A DNA stretch of 64,000 nucleotides from Alectoria sarmentosa (GCA_009733775.1 WOGZ01000131.1:23186-87185); one strand, 5' to 3'. Counted from the stretch's first letter, positions 23,801 to 37,083 are shown. Made by a program: numbers and translations. Notes: a model not told the origin generated them from the letters alone.

Positions 23801-25979
23801 AATTGAGTCCGAGATAATTGAGTTCGTCGCTGAGGCTCAGAGATTATTTGTAGGTTGGCTGCACGACAACGATTTGTCAACGTTAGAGTCTATTGCAGAA
23901 GTGCAAAGGCAGCTCCTGGATGACGCCTGTGGTCTTACAGCTACATCTTATTACAGCGGAAGAGCATATTCTGCTATGACTGCCGAAATCGCTGAATTAC
24001 GTGGTTCCTCGGCACATACCAATGACGCTGATTTGATCAAAGGGTTTCGAAGATCGGATGATGTCTTTGTTGCAGCTGCGTATCTGACGTCTGCTTCGGA
24101 ATCGGAAGAGTTGTTCAGGCTTTGCAATTATCTTCTGACTGATTTGACTGGGTACGATTTCCGCAGAGACCTGGCAGAAGGTATGTTAATAATCATCAGG
24201 CCCCTGGTTGCTTGTGGCTCACCGTGACAGGGATGCGCAAACTGTGCCTTACCAATTGCATCTTCTCCAGAGCTCAAGACTATGTCAACGACATACCACA
24301 GCAACGTTTGGTCTTTTTTGTGCAACATTTGGTTGAACAGCTTGAAGCCAACGTCCCATCCTTCACAGTTGCTGGAGGGCAAATAATCGTCATTCTGTCG
24401 TTCATCCTCCCCGCCGTGAAGGAAATATACGGTCCTTTTTGGTCATCGATTCTCGACCAGATACAACAAATCGGCGCTCAAGCGGATCTTTACGCGCTTC
24501 ACGCAAGCCTAAGACTTCTCAACTTATTGCGAAGGTCGTATATGCTCGAGTCAAATGATGACTTACTTGACGCTTGGACTGAGAAAAGACCAGCAGTCGC
24601 AAGCTGGCTAGTGGATTTGTTGCGGCAACTCGCAGGTAAGCTTCCTATTTTCTTTGTGTCAATTGAGGCATCCGGCCCTTTTGACAGCTACAATTCTGCC
24701 CTTCGTAATCACCTGGTTGTCAATTATGTGGAACTTCCGCCCTTGCTGACGACATGATCTACTGGTAGGTTACCCAGATGACTCACATCAACCACGGCGA
24801 ATAGTCAACGAATTGCTGAAAAGGCAGCTGGTCCATTTGGCCCCAGACGTGAAAGCCGAGGTACAGGACCTTTATCCTGTGATCGCTTCAGAGTCTGCCG
24901 CCCTTCAAGAGGCTGCTTACGAGCTTTTGCATTCGAAAATACCGGCGAACCAGGAGCAAGTGTCCATTGACAAAGCATTGTCGAATGAGTTCGTCGCTCA
25001 ACTACCAGAGGAGGTTATGTCCTTGATCCTTGCACCGCCGTCGAAAGTGTCCATGACCGGGCACAATTTCAAAAGAAACATACCACCTTCGCTACGCAGC
25101 TACGTTCTCAGCTGGGAGCTTACCTTCGACCATTGGGAAAAGGCAAGCTACAAAGTACAAGCGGACTATGTTGCAGCGCTCAAGGAAGGCACATATACGC
25201 AAGAACTGTTGGACTTCATATTCGACATTCTGATCAATGGAAGGCAAAAGCCCGTTGATGCCTCGAGATACGACTTACAAACCTTCACTCTGGGAGGCGA
25301 CCAGACCCCAGAACAAGAGACACACGAAGCCCTCATACACCTCTACTATCTCTGCTTACGGAGATTACCTTCGATAACCAAAGACTGGTGGCGCGACAGT
25401 GCCTCCCGCCAGCTCAACATAGCCGTCGAATCCTGGACACAAAAGTTCATCTCCCCTCTCGTCATCGCCCAAGAACTCTCCGTCATCAGTGACTGGGCCC
25501 CCTCCCAATCCATAGCGGATCAATCCATGACCGTCAAAGTCTCTCACTCTGCTCGCGAAATAACAGCCTCCATTCCCATCGACGAACAAACAATGACCAT
25601 CGCCATCCGCCTCCCCCCCGCCTACCCGCTCGCCCGCGCAGAAGTCGAGTCCGTCCACCGTGTCGGTGTTGCGGAGAAGAAATGGCGCTTCTGGATCATA
25701 AATGCCCAGGGTGTCATCAATTTCTCCTCCGGTGGCGCCGGGGAAGGGAATTCAATCATCGATGGCTTGATGGCGTGGAGGAAGAACGTCACGGCTGCAA
25801 TGAAGGGCCAGACGGAGTGTGCGATTTGCTATAGTGTTGTCAGTGTGGATCGGCAGTTGCCGAGCAAGAAGTGCTCGACGTGCAAGAATACGTTTCATAG
25901 CAGCTGTCTGTTCAGGTGGTTCAAGAGCAGCAATTCGAGTAGTTGTCCATTGTGTAGGAACAACTTCAATTATAGCTAG
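20810..25979 (+). CDS. RKR1: E3 ubiquitin ligase Listerin
   Basis: This is the ribosome-quality-control ligase (Rkr1/Ltn1) that ubiquitinates nascent chains on stalled 60S subunits. Five exons are inferred: 20,810-21,124; 21,181-23,318; 23,372-24,180; 24,231-24,635; 24,769-25,979. The introns are 56, 53, 50 and 133 bp, all GT-AG and all preserving frame, giving 1,625 aa. The N-terminus MSKKAFKSQASSSRA and the stretch YPRSSIDSSRRVRQLSHTLQ (restored by intron 1) match the conserved Listerin N-terminal domain. The middle is HEAT-like helical repeats. The C-terminus is a RING domain with CAICYSV, then CSTCKNTFHSSCLFRWF and CPLCRNNF, which recruits the E2. The length matches other Listerins (about 1,560-1,800). 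It ends 366 bp from the convergent TAM41. Confidence 0.95.
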
Positions 25980-26345
25980 GAAAGGGAAAGTGTCTTTTGG
26001 CAACGGTGGAGCATAGGATCTTTGAGTCGGCGACGGATGGAAAGCATTGGGGCGTTGCGATCATGAAGGAAAGACCCTCGTGGAGACAGACGTTATCCGT
26101 GGCCTTATCGCTGGCTTCACTCATGAGTGAGTATTGATAAAGTGAGTAGTGGGGCCGTGGTTAAGTCACGAAGCTTGTTGGTAATCGTAATCAATAGACA
26201 ATATTCGTTGGTTACTAACCTCTTGACGACCCCCTACCTTTGGGCCTTTCCTATTCGGCCTGCTTTTCCTGTAGTCCAAAACCATGCTGTCGTGCCATAA
26301 CCGAGCTTCGCCACTGCTAGGGTATAGTGTTATTGTACAGAGCTG
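25980..26345. other. Convergent 3' intergenic region
   Basis: These 366 bp between the RKR1 and TAM41 stops hold both 3' UTRs. I see no gene or repeat. Confidence 0.6.
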
Positions 26346-28013
26346 TCATGAACCTTTTTCATCCTGATCCTGAGCCTTCCCAGAATCCGAAACGCCTGAT
26401 TTCTGAGCTCCTCGCTTTTGCCCTTCCCTGTACTTCCCCCATTTCTCCATCGAGTACCTCCATGCGTTCCGGAAGCCCGAGGTAACGAGACCTTTGGTGC
26501 TCTGACTCCAGCTCGGCCATTTGATAATCTTTGTAATCGCCGCACTGACTTCTTTGTTGAGCAATACTTGGTTATCACCTGCTATCCTTTGCTCAAAAGG
26601 ACCGCCTTGCTTCCGCTTGATCCTTGAAGGATCCTCGTCGTTGGCTTGGTCCATCATCTTGTTAAATTCAAGCTGCGGTATCTGGTATTTGGACTGATAC
26701 TGGAAATAGAGCTTCTCGCGGAAATTCTTAGGTAGGCGGCGAACCATATTTCCCCTTTTCATAGGATCCATGTCCTGTACCAGCGTGGCGTTGGTGTCCG
26801 GATCATCGACCCAGGCAGGCGAGCTGCAGCGCGAGTCTTGAAACGAGACGTTGGGAAGGTTCTCGATCAGAGGAGCGTATAGACGACGGAAGTTAGGCAG
26901 CTGATGTTTCACGATGTTCGAGACTTTGTTCAAATTCTCAGCTCCTAAGGACATTCGAGGGTCGCCAAGGTATGAGATCCCAGCAATCGTATTATAAAGG
27001 TCTTTTTCGTTGAACTTTTGCGGTAGGAGAAGGAGCGCAGTGCGAACGGCGGATATAAGGTTGACTTGGTTGGCCAAACGGACACGTGGATCATCACGGA
27101 GGATCTTGACAGGCTTTTGCAGGCGCCCTGCCAGGTAAAGAGTATCCCATGTCGAAAGGTCGTGGCACAGTGTGTCGAGATTGACGACGCCATACTTGAT
27201 TAGAGTTCCGTTGACGGTCACATAAGGATTGAAATAGACACCGGCTCCCCATTTGTCCTGTATCCGAGAGACAAAAGCGGACCCCAATGAGCCGACTGCT
27301 GAATAATGATCGCGATGTTGTTGCAGATTCATAGAATGCCAATGTTGGGTATATGAAACACCAAAAATAAAGTCTATCATCTTGCCGTTGCCTTTTTGAA
27401 CCGTGGATATCGCCCGACTCGGATTTGGATGCAGGTTTGAGTGGCTCGAAGAGCTGGAGGCGGTCTGAGGGAACACGCCAGAGCCGTAGGCGAAGGCATA
27501 CCGAATTGGGGCTCGGAATTTCCACAAGATCTGCCGCAAGGCTTCTTTGAATTCATCGTTGATCACGATATGTTGATTGACGCCAAAATTAGCAGAGGGA
27601 AGATCCTTAAAGGTCTGTACGTTATAATTGGGGTTTTCATCCCAATCTGGTGGCAGATCGCTTGGTCTTGTTGATGATTTCTGTGAAGGGTTTGGGGTCG
27701 GTCCTGAGGAGGATGGGGAGGAGCTGCTACTTGAACCAGGAAACTTTTCGGATTTGGATGTAGATGTGTCGCCGCTGGTGCTACCAGAGCCAGTAGAGGC
27801 GAGTCGTTGGTATTGATGCTGTGCACTCCGGGGCGTCCGATACTGCCATCCTACTCTTACCAGCCCGAGGCTGGAGTTTATCTGTCGCCTAGACCCATGG
27901 CACAACTAGACATCCATGCTGTTAGCATAGGGTCGGAGCGTGAAGTGTTGGCTAAGCGGGAAGAGCAAGGACCTCACTGGTACCAAAAGTCCTTTCATTG
28001 TAAACACGGACAT
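26346..28013 (-). CDS. TAM41: Mitochondrial phosphatidate cytidylyltransferase
   Basis: Tam41 makes CDP-diacylglycerol from phosphatidic acid and CTP on the matrix face of the inner mitochondrial membrane, the first committed step to cardiolipin. The main exon is 26,346-27,905, but its open frame begins at TTG. A 12-codon first exon (27,978-28,013, starting MSVFTMKGLLVP) joined by a 72-bp intron (GTGAGG, branch site TGCTAAC, acceptor CTAG) restores an ATG start and gives 531 aa. The nucleotidyltransferase signature YGSGVF and the acidic IDFIFGV follow a Ser-rich mitochondrial leader (residues about 15-80). The segment GVVNLDTLCHDLSTWDTLY is characteristic of the family. The ATG at 27,998 is an alternative start. 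It is divergent from BIR1. Confidence 0.93.
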
Positions 28014-28423
28014 TGTCAAGGAAAGAAAGTTTATGTGCAAAATGGCTCACTTTCTGCTATCGCAGGAAGCCAGAGACCTCGAGGATATTGAGAGCGTTGA
28101 AGTAGTCCATCTGGGATCACATGGAATATGTATGAAGGATGGTTTGACGGTCCTGAATATTCTACTGTATCTTGATCTTTGTGTTGAGTTGGCCTTGACG
28201 TGAGATACTAGCTCGGCCTTTCTTCGGCTTCTGCAACCTCGGGACTAGGGTAATTCGAAGCACGCTAGCTTTAGCACGCGAGCCTCAACAGGCAAAACCA
28301 AAACAAAACAAAATAACTTCACCACAAAAGCCAAGTCGTCGCAGTTTTTCTTTGGATACTCATCAAAATTTCATCTTTTACCAAGGATTCAGCTGGCTGA
28401 GGAGTATACAGCCCATTTGCGCG

Positions 28424-31355
28424 ATGACTGTTGGAATCACAATGGAGAGCTATGCTGCGCGCTTGGCCTCTTTCAACGCAGCATATCCGCCTACGAAAAA
28501 GAGAGCCTCGAATACGAGTAGTGGAAAGACTCTGAAGTGGCCGCATAAGAATCCGTCCCCTCCAGAGGTGCATCACTGTTTCTCGAGACCATTGATAATT
28601 CAGTGCTAACGGAGATTTAGCTTGCCCTCGCGGGCTTTTTCTACCAGCCAACGTCCTCGTGTCCGGACAATACTAGATGCTACCTATGCAAAAGCAACCT
28701 TGACAGTTGGGAAGAGAACGACAATGCTGTCGAGGAGCATCTGAAACTCTCACCAAACTGCGGTTGGGCAATCACGATCGCTACTGAGCTCGAAAATGAA
28801 GACGGCAGCCAAAGCCAGGCGGATCCGATGTCTGAGAGGATACTGGACGCAAGGAGAATGACATTTGGCTCTAGATGGCCACACGAAAATAAGAGGGGTT
28901 GGGCATGTAAGACCCAGAAGGTGTGTCCTCGAAGCTATCACCACGGAATATTGTCACTCATTGATCATGTAGATGATCGAGGCCGGATGGTACTACTGCC
29001 CAACCTTGGAGAGCGAAGACTTCGTCAAGTGTTCGTATTGTAATCTGAGTCTGGACGGCTGGGAGCCGAAAGATAATCCCCAGTGAGTCAAAATCATCGC
29101 GCTTGATGGTTTTGTGTGTACTCATATCCCACAGCAATGAGCATCAGCGCCGGTCCCCCAACTGCGTATTCTTTGCTCTCTCCACGACAGCAAAACCCAA
29201 AGCCGGACGTTCAAAGAAAGGACGTGGTTCAAAAGCCTCCCGCATGTCTACACAGTCGAACTTCACTGTGTCGGACGGCATTTCAGTCGCAGAAAACGAT
29301 GTCAACCGTGATGATAGTAACATGTCTGTCGTCGAGCCAACCAAGACCGCGAAATCAGCAAAGGGGGCCAAGAAGGGCGCCAAAGCTAGAAAGCCATCGG
29401 CCAAGTCAAAAAGACAAGCCAGCAAAGTCCTGGATGAAAATATACAGATCGCCAGCAGCTTTCTGGAGCCAGAGGATGACGATTTCGAGGTAAAAGTCGA
29501 GGCAGCTCCTCAGCAGAGTAAAGGGAACAAGAAAAGAAAAAGCGATGAGATGAACGCAACGAATGATGTGTTAAACGACGCAGAGGCTCATAGTCAGGAA
29601 CAGGATTCTCAAGACCAACCAAGAAAGCGTCGTACCACGAAAACAAGAGGAGTTATGGCACGGACAAGCAATGCACCAAGTCCTCCTCACCAAGACCATA
29701 ACCTTGACGCGCAAATGACAGATGCTGAGACAATACCTGCACCAGTGCCGATTCAAGGTCAGAGGAAAGGGAAAGGCGGCAAGAAAAGGGGCTCCTCCAA
29801 CGCGCGCAAAGCCTCAGTTGCATCGACTGCGTCTAAGGCTTCTCTTCGAGCTACCATGCCTCCCGACGAGGACATTGAAGCAGCATTGGAAGCAGAACTT
29901 GGCCGCCCCTTGACAGATGAGGAGGGCGATATTGAGCCACCCGCCATGGCAGAACCCAAGGGTCGGCGATTGACGAGGACAAAATCCGGATCGAGAAAGG
30001 CGACCGCATCTGTTGCGCCAACACGAAGAACGACTAGAGCAAGTACAGTCACCGTTGACGACTCAGCGATGCAAGATGTATATCCATCTTTGCCGTACCC
30101 CACCAAAGAGCTTTATGTGCCGGCTCCTGAAGAAAATAAAAATGACGCCTCCGTGCGTGACAGCCCAAAAATCTTATTAAGATCAAAGCAGTCAGAGAAA
30201 ACAAGCACACGCAAAGCTTCGGAGCAACAGAAGGCGCAGGAGAAAAAGGTGGAGAATCCAGAGGAGGCGATGGCTGATGCTCAGGACAAGAAGGACGAGG
30301 AATTTCCCATGAAAGAGCCTCCGCAGCCAAGGAGCAGGCTAGCGTCTAGACAGTTGCCAGCATACAATAACCGAACATCAAACACTTCAAGTTCTTTAGA
30401 AGCTATGGATCTGGCTTCCGACATGAACACCTCCAGGCTAGACACGCAGGCCGCTCAGGATGACTCGGGGCATGAGACTGATGCTAGCGCTGTCAAGCAA
30501 GCTCACACTAAACGCGACAGTAAGAAAGCTCCTGCAAAGAAGGCGAAAGGAGGCAAGAAGGCTGCGTTGATGAGCCGAAACATCGAAGACATCGTGCAGC
30601 CTATTGTAGACGATGCTGCGCTTGAAGAGCAAGGCACTCACACCGGTCCCGTTGGTGACCGCGCTGGCACGGTCGGGCCCGTCTTTGTCGAGGTTGAAGA
30701 ACCAATGGAGCAACAAAAACCATCGAAAGTAAGCGCGGAACCAGACAAGACAAAGAAGACTCTGCCGGAGCCCGAGGCCTTCATGCGAGAAGGTTCAGAA
30801 GCCCCGTTGATGGATCAGCCAAGCATAGTAGCAGAGACCGAAAGGATTCGCCCTTCACCGCAACCACGATCAGCACATTCGACCCCTAGGCCAGCTCCCT
30901 CAACACAATCGTCCGATGCTGAGAACCAACCTCCCTCATCCCGCCCATCCAACCTTCGCCCCCCCTTATCCATGCAGTCTCCTTCGAAGTCTCAAATTAG
31001 TCGCGTCCCTCTAGCGGCCACCACACCCGTCAGCTCTCCCTCGAGGAATAACATCTCGAAGCTACAGACTACCTTCCCCTGGACTGCGATTGAGATGGAG
31101 CACATCTTCGAGGGTACTCCAACTGCAGACAAGGAAAACGGCCCTTTCGCCTTTGGGGAGGCAGGCAAGAGTGCGAAAATTCTACTCTCAAGCCCAGAGA
31201 AAAAGTTGACTGTCGAGCAATGGATCCAATCTAACGCGCAGAGGGGAGAGGAAAAGTTGCGTACTGAATGCGAGCGTCTAGTGGGGAGATTTGAGGACCA
31301 GGGAGTACGAGCAATGAGAGTACTAGAGGGCATTGTGTGCGCTGAAAGACTGTGA
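28424..31355 (+). CDS. BIR1: Survivin/Bir1-like chromosomal passenger protein
   Basis: Bir1 targets the Aurora B/INCENP chromosomal passenger complex to centromeres and the spindle. Four exons are inferred: 28,424-28,567; 28,621-28,920; 28,973-29,082; 29,135-31,355. The introns are 53, 52 and 52 bp, giving 924 aa. Without splicing, the two BIR domains are split across frames. BIR1 has zinc ligands C68, C71, H88 and C95 (RCYLC…EEH…SPNC). BIR2 has C168, C171, H188 and C195 (KCSYC…NEH…SPNC), the last two restored by intron 3. The long middle is basic, Lys/Ser-rich and probably disordered. The C-terminal helix (EQWIQSNAQRGEEKLRTECE) matches the conserved end of fungal Bir1 proteins and probably binds INCENP/Borealin partners. 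ATG 28,442 is an alternative start. Confidence 0.92.
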
Positions 31356-33725
31356 TAATTTACATCGTTAGTAGACTTTGCGAAGATGTTGGGTATATTG
31401 CGTGTATGTACGAGGCATGCGTTCATAAGCGGGCTCAATTATCGAGGTCTTCAATCAAGGTTCCTGTCAAACGAACCAAGTGCGTTTTTCCTGTCCTTTC
31501 GTCTCCCTAGGAGTCTCATGTACTCGCACCAGCCAACACGAGTACTAGAAAATCTCAGGGGCACAAGGTGTGACCGTGTGAACGGCAGTCTCTCACATTC
31601 ATGGGATCAAACAGAAACCTGCAACACTTTGGATCATGGAAGAACGCCAGCGACCCACTCACTACCTTGATTGGATGCCTCGATTGGGATAAAATGGTTC
31701 TGTAATGAACCGACATTTCGGTTAGATCGCTCGCATCTTCAACAGCGCGAAGGGCACCTGTGATAGACAGTTGCACCCTCGGAATCAGAGAACGATAACT
31801 GTGCTGCGTGGAAACGAGTCCCGTGCGATCGTTGGCATAAGTACAACATTAAAAACCACGGTTTTTGATACAATCAAGTTGAAAATCGACGTTAGGCTCT
31901 ATGTACATATATTCACGTAACCAGCAAATCATCCTTAATTGACTGTGAGGAGAAAGGCTGGCAATCCATCAATCAGCCATTATGTCGGGAGCAGACTGTT
32001 CCCGATTGCTGGGAGATATGTTTGCTGTCGTTGCCTGTAGACGCCTCCTTCTGTCCATTGCTATCTATGCTGCTAGTCGTTCAATTGAGACATCCCCACG
32101 TCCTTTTTGGCTGTTTGTATACATCGCACTCCCTCCCATTTCGCTCTTCATCATCTGGAAAGATAATTCAGCTACGGATCATGAGCTCATGACTTGCCAC
32201 ATTCTTTTCCTTCTGCCTGAAACATAGCTCTTGTAGCCGTCTTGATGTCTGCTTTGCGTTGAAAGTTCAGCCCTTCGCTCCTTGGCTGTCTGTCATCCAG
32301 TCAGTGCTTTCGGGATGATTTCGGTTTGTGCCAATCAATGGCTGCCAATATATATATATATATATCTCGAACGGACCAACAATCTGGGGCGCAAGCATGT
32401 GAAACAAATTTTTTCTTCGAAGCATTTTCCCTTCCAAAAGCAAACGATATGAGCCGGTTGACCCGTTGCTGTGAAGCCGAGAGCGGAGAAGCTGATTGAT
32501 CCTTCATGACATGTTGACTTTCAGTTGGAAGCTAGCTAATCTCGGCTCATATCCACGGCGAGGACTCCGGCGGTGGATTGGAAAAGTTATACCAGCGCCC
32601 TTGAAGTGGAGACATTGTTATTATTAGATTGATGCTTGTTACTATCTTATCTAATCCCATCGTGGTAGGGTGGTAATTTGATGCGAGTGTACGTTGTCGT
32701 CGCCATTATTGCGCTGTTTCTGTCTTTGTGCTGGTTTTACAAGTAGAATTTTTCGTCGAAGAAAGCAGAAGCGGCTCCATTTGCTGAACACGTTCCGGAG
32801 CTGTGTATAGTGAAGAGTCCTATACCTGCACCCAGTCCTATGTCTGAGGTCAGGAGTTCATTGCTGCTACCGGTCTTTCTAGTATGGTAAGGTTTCAAGA
32901 AATCCATCTGAGAGAAATTCCGCTTACCACTTCGTGAATACTGGGCCGAGAACCAGACCTTATCTCTCTGAAGTAATGACTACATCTTTTACGGATGAGC
33001 GTTACAGTGTTGCCATCGGCACGAGGTCGATCAAAGACATGCCGAGTAAACACGCTAGAGCGTCAGCCGCACGAATGGAACTTTGTAGCACTACAATAAT
33101 ACGTTTTCACGATTGGAGACTAGGGCAGACAGGCCAGAGACTGCAGATCGGATGCAGCATGGACTACCAGAACGCTCCGAATAGCAGGACATAAACCCTT
33201 CTAACCCGCGTCTTTTCAAATCGAAATCTAGGAAAGTTCACATCCGAAAGTTTGGAAGCTTCATGCCTTTTGAAGATCGATCCTTGTTGCATGTGGTCGC
33301 CTTGACAACTTTGACACACTATGAGAAATCGCAGGTGAACATGCACTGTTAGCGCCGGGAAAAAGGGTCCTGGATGGATTTCTAGGGGGCGCGGGGACTG
33401 TGTATCGGCCCTTCGGGCCTGTAGATCATACATAGAGAGGTTGTGGATTGGGATCAATGCGGCCATCTCTAAGCTAGTAGAGCTGACCTTCGTCCAGAGA
33501 TCGTAGCATCGAGCAAGGTAACGAGCACGGCCTTTGGCATATAGTCTGACCAATCGAATCTAGCAGATAGCTCGCTTCATGCCGGACTTTAACGCCATCT
33601 GTGAAACACCATTTCATGGAATGATGCGTCGCATGTTGAACGCCGCGATGTCTGTCATGAACTAAATATATCAATCGTCATCCGCAAAGTCTCCATGACC
33701 GAGCATTACCTGACAGTCTTCATCC
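31356..33725. other. Gene-poor interval
   Basis: About 2.4 kb without a supportable gene. The open frames are short, start poorly and show no recognisable motif. The only repeat I see is the TA microsatellite at 32,348-32,365. Confidence 0.6.
32348..32365. repeat. (TA)9 microsatellite
   Basis: A perfect alternating TA run of 18 bases in non-coding DNA. Confidence 0.9.
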
Positions 33726-36057
33726 CTATACGTACTCTGCCGTGACAGAGCCATATTCTTTACCCTTGTAGCACAACGCATAGCTCGTCGATGCCGAGAG
33801 TGTTGTCATCCTAATTGTAAACGCAATGCAATACCATTCTTGTCCATCTCTACCCATACGGCGGTCCAAGGTAGACTCGGGAATGCTCCCAAAATTGGCC
33901 GTGAGCCTAACAAGATAGTCGACCCCTGTCTGAGATCAGATTACCGGTTCTAGGCCATGATCTGGAGTGGATCGTACCATCATCGCGGTACACAGGAGCC
34001 CCTTTGTCCTTGGGATCAGTGCAACATAGAATGACAGCGGCATGGTCCTGTGGTCGACCCTTTTTCACTCATCGTGTGGTGTACAAGGGGAACCCTGTTG
34101 GTTCGTCCTCCTCTACCGGGTTGCCCTACAAATAGCTTTAGATGAACGACCTCGTCCTCTGAACAGAGTATTAACATACCTTCTTAATGAACCAATGCAT
34201 GGCCAACGTCTTGAATTCGCCCTCGTATTCTCTCCATTCTCTGGCAGACAGATCTTAGCGCCAACTTCGACTTAGATTCGTAAATCATACCCTTTGCTTC
34301 TAGAATGAATATCATCCACGAATTGTGTGTAAGACTCTAAGCCATAATGCTTCCGCGCTGCTCTAGAACCAACTTTCAATGTAGCTGAAGATTGGTTTGA
34401 CAGTGCCAGAGCCTTCATCAAAGCGCCTCTTACCACAGCTTGCCATCTACGCACGGTTTTATGATCAGTGAGAAACTTGGCCCAGTCATTGAGGCATCTT
34501 ACCCATTCTGAGGCACCAGAACTTTGATGTTGCTACCCAATTCTTTTCGCAACGATTCACGAAGATATCCACTTTGACCGAAGCCACCAACCAACAGCAC
34601 AGCTGTGATCTCTCGTCGTGTAGCTCTTATCTGGTCTTTCACTAGGCCGATCGTCTCTCTAATGACTGGATTGAAAATGTTCGACATACGGTCCCAGTAA
34701 GGTTCCATTTGCCTCGCCCAACACCCTGTTGTACATTGTCAACAAGTCCAGGTACTATCCACGGTGAGTAACGATTATATGACGAAGAACCACCTCCATA
34801 TTTATCTCACCTGGTATTGAGAAGTCTTTGCTCGCATTCCCAGAGAGTTGTTTCTTGACCTGTTCTGCTGTCAGTCCTAGAAGATATTGGCCATGAATCA
34901 ATATGCTCCATTACATACAGCTTCAAACCTATCCATAGCCTGACTTATCAGCCTCAGTATAGTACGCGGAAAGGAGTGCCATACCTCTTCCTTTACCTGC
35001 GTATCCCACCCAGCCTTTGATCCACAGGTCTCGACCAGGTGCTTCTCAAATATTCGATTGAGAAACATACTACCACAAAGCTTCCCAGTACCTGGGGCAG
35101 CTTCGTCAACTCCTAAAATTGGTTCCAGTGATGTAAAGGTATACGATATCAGATCAACAGTGCCACCTCCGGCGTCACACAAAACAAACGTGTCTCCGAT
35201 TTTGAGATCGTTCGGGTGCGTGACCCGAAAAGCATAGATGGCTGCAGCTTCCGGCTCCGACACAATGTTCGGTGACTCGCTCTTTCCCATACCGGCTGCT
35301 TCAGCACAAGCTCTTGTCTTTGCTTGTGCGGCGTCTGACCAAACTGCAGGTGTGCTGTATTCATTTTATTCTTGTCAATATGCTTTTCCATCATCGCGCT
35401 GCAAGAAACGACATACGTGATGATATAATCGATAGCCATGGACCGTAGCGCTGCACTGGACAGTTTGTCTTTCAAGTAGCGCTCGGTATGCTCCAGAAGA
35501 GCAGTCAAGTAGTCGATCACTGATTGTTCTGCGTCATAGTTGTACAGAGGAGGGTTATCATCCTAGACCGGGTACTGGGATACTATTTCCGATTGAAAAG
35601 GTTTTTGTGATGGATCGAGGTCAAGCTTGAACCACTTATCGCGTGGTCCTTCGCCGATTTGGAAACCCCATTCGCGTGCTCCAATCACATCGCGAATCTC
35701 GCTAGAATAAAGTCAGCTGCATCTCAGCGCGACCTTTAAATGTAGTACGTTGGGACTTTTGGACTGGAGGTGCCCTCCATGCCTTCAGAACTTCCATCTG
35801 GCCATACCTCAATTGGGCAATGGTCATCGGGCTTGGAGTTGTTAGCCGACGGGTCGCAATTGAACGTGGATTGGCTCTATACATTGCGTGTATGTACCCA
35901 GGCTACACCGGAAAACGTCGTTCCCTGCAACAACAAGAATCTGAGTCCTAACTTTCATACGTCTTGCGTGGACACATACGAAATCAACTGCGACGAGAAT
36001 CTTTCGATCATCCAGAAATAAGCTTCCCAAAATTCGCTCTGGAGTCTTACTACTCAT
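33726..36057 (-). pseudogene. Decayed fungal Hsp70-like (HSPA12-type) ATPase gene
   Basis: The actin-like ATPase fold of Hsp70 relatives can be traced across about a dozen small exons. Exon 1 (36,057-35,980) ends VAVDF, and the next exon (35,924-35,883) begins GTTFSGVAW, the phosphate-1 loop. Later come IITTPAVWSDAAQAKTR, SEPEAAAIYAF, FVLCDAGGGTVDL (phosphate-2) and VLLVGGFGQSGYLRE (adenosine loop), then GWQAVVRGALMKAL and a C-terminus ending YGSVTAEYV with stop at 33,726-33,728. Most introns keep frame and have good splice sites. Two lesions stand out: an in-frame TAG at 35,563-35,565 inside conserved sequence, and a net one-base loss near 34,690 between GKWNLTG and DRMSNIFNP. A third frame break is likely near 34,020-34,060. 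Family identity is firm. Pseudogene status rests on my exon model. Confidence 0.75.
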
Positions 36058-36506
36058 GTTGAATGGGAAGGCTTTGCTTCTAGTTCAATCTTAAGCAGCG
36101 AAGAAGATATTCCAGTTCTTGGGACATGCAAGATTGGTCAGTACAGCTTGTAATCAGAGGCAAGAGAGAAAACTGCTGATCGACAGAATGAGTAAATGTA
36201 TACAAGTATAGTAAAATTTCGAACCGTTGGTTTTGGGGCACTAATGAGCCAGCAGCATGTGATCGAGATCGGGAACCTTCATGAGTAAGGGTCTCTACCA
36301 TTTATAGCCGAAGATCGGCACAAAAGAGGGGGGGCTGTGATAAGTACATCATAAGAATACATGACTTCATCAGTGGCGTGATCTCCCTAGTGGGGGCCTC
36401 TAGATAATTATAAAGCAAGGCTCCAGCTCATATCAGTAACCTCATCTAAATCATGTTTGAACGGACGAGCCGACATTCGACCTTCGTGACAAGGGTTGCT
36501 TGATTC

Positions 36507-37083
36507 ATGATGGATAATGTCCTCGATCACGGCCACGATACGTTACCAGTGGAAATGGAAGGCGTAACTTCAACAGACAAAGTGGGTGCTCCCCCATACC
36601 TTGTTAATTGCATGTTCTGACTTCTATCAGCAGATAACAGAACCTGTGAACAAGAATCCATCACTACTGTCACGAGGTAGTGACTCCCAGTACAATGTCG
36701 TGGAGCATGCTGGTTATCGAGAACCGAACGCGGCAAACCATCCACCAAGCAAGGAAGAGGATTCCGAAACGCTTCGCCAGGATGTGGGTCGGGAACCAAG
36801 AGGATCAGCAGAGACAATGGGAGCGGCGCCGCGAAAGGAGAGCCAACTCGAAGCGGATAACCCCAATCCCAAGCCACGGCACAGCTCTCGTACAGATTCC
36901 GAGAAAATACAGCAAGAACAATCCGAATGGGAAGGGACATTGCAGACATACCGATTGGAGAATCCAAACGTGCTCCCGCAACAAGGCATGCAGGGGCTAT
37001 CGGTGAGAGTATTTTCGTTATCCAGCCAGCCCTCTATCGACGTCGACGGGGAGCTGAGAATGTTCTCCTCAAGAAGCCTGTGA
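36507..37083 (+). CDS. Small hypothetical two-exon protein
   Basis: Exon 1 (36,507-36,581) and exon 2 (36,631-37,083) are joined in frame by a 49-bp intron with GTGGGT, a CTGAC branch site and ATCAG, giving 175 aa. The protein is hydrophilic and rich in Glu, Ser, Pro and Asn, probably disordered, with no motif I know. An alternative second intron (GTGAGA at 37,003 to AAG at 37,073) would change the end to a stop at 37,143-37,145. It lies in a gene-poor stretch between the Hsp70 pseudogene and the SAP-repeat gene. It may be a lineage-specific gene or a chance open frame. Confidence 0.35.

Noticed and set aside
12712..31355. A functional gene cluster among the housekeeping genes
   Set aside because: Pol I, TFIIH, Listerin, Tam41 and Bir1 act in unrelated pathways. 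The alternation of strands is ordinary for fungi.
31982..32227. 81-codon frame MSGADCSRLLG…
   Set aside because: It has some hydrophobic residues but no good context, no homology I can recall and no supporting introns.
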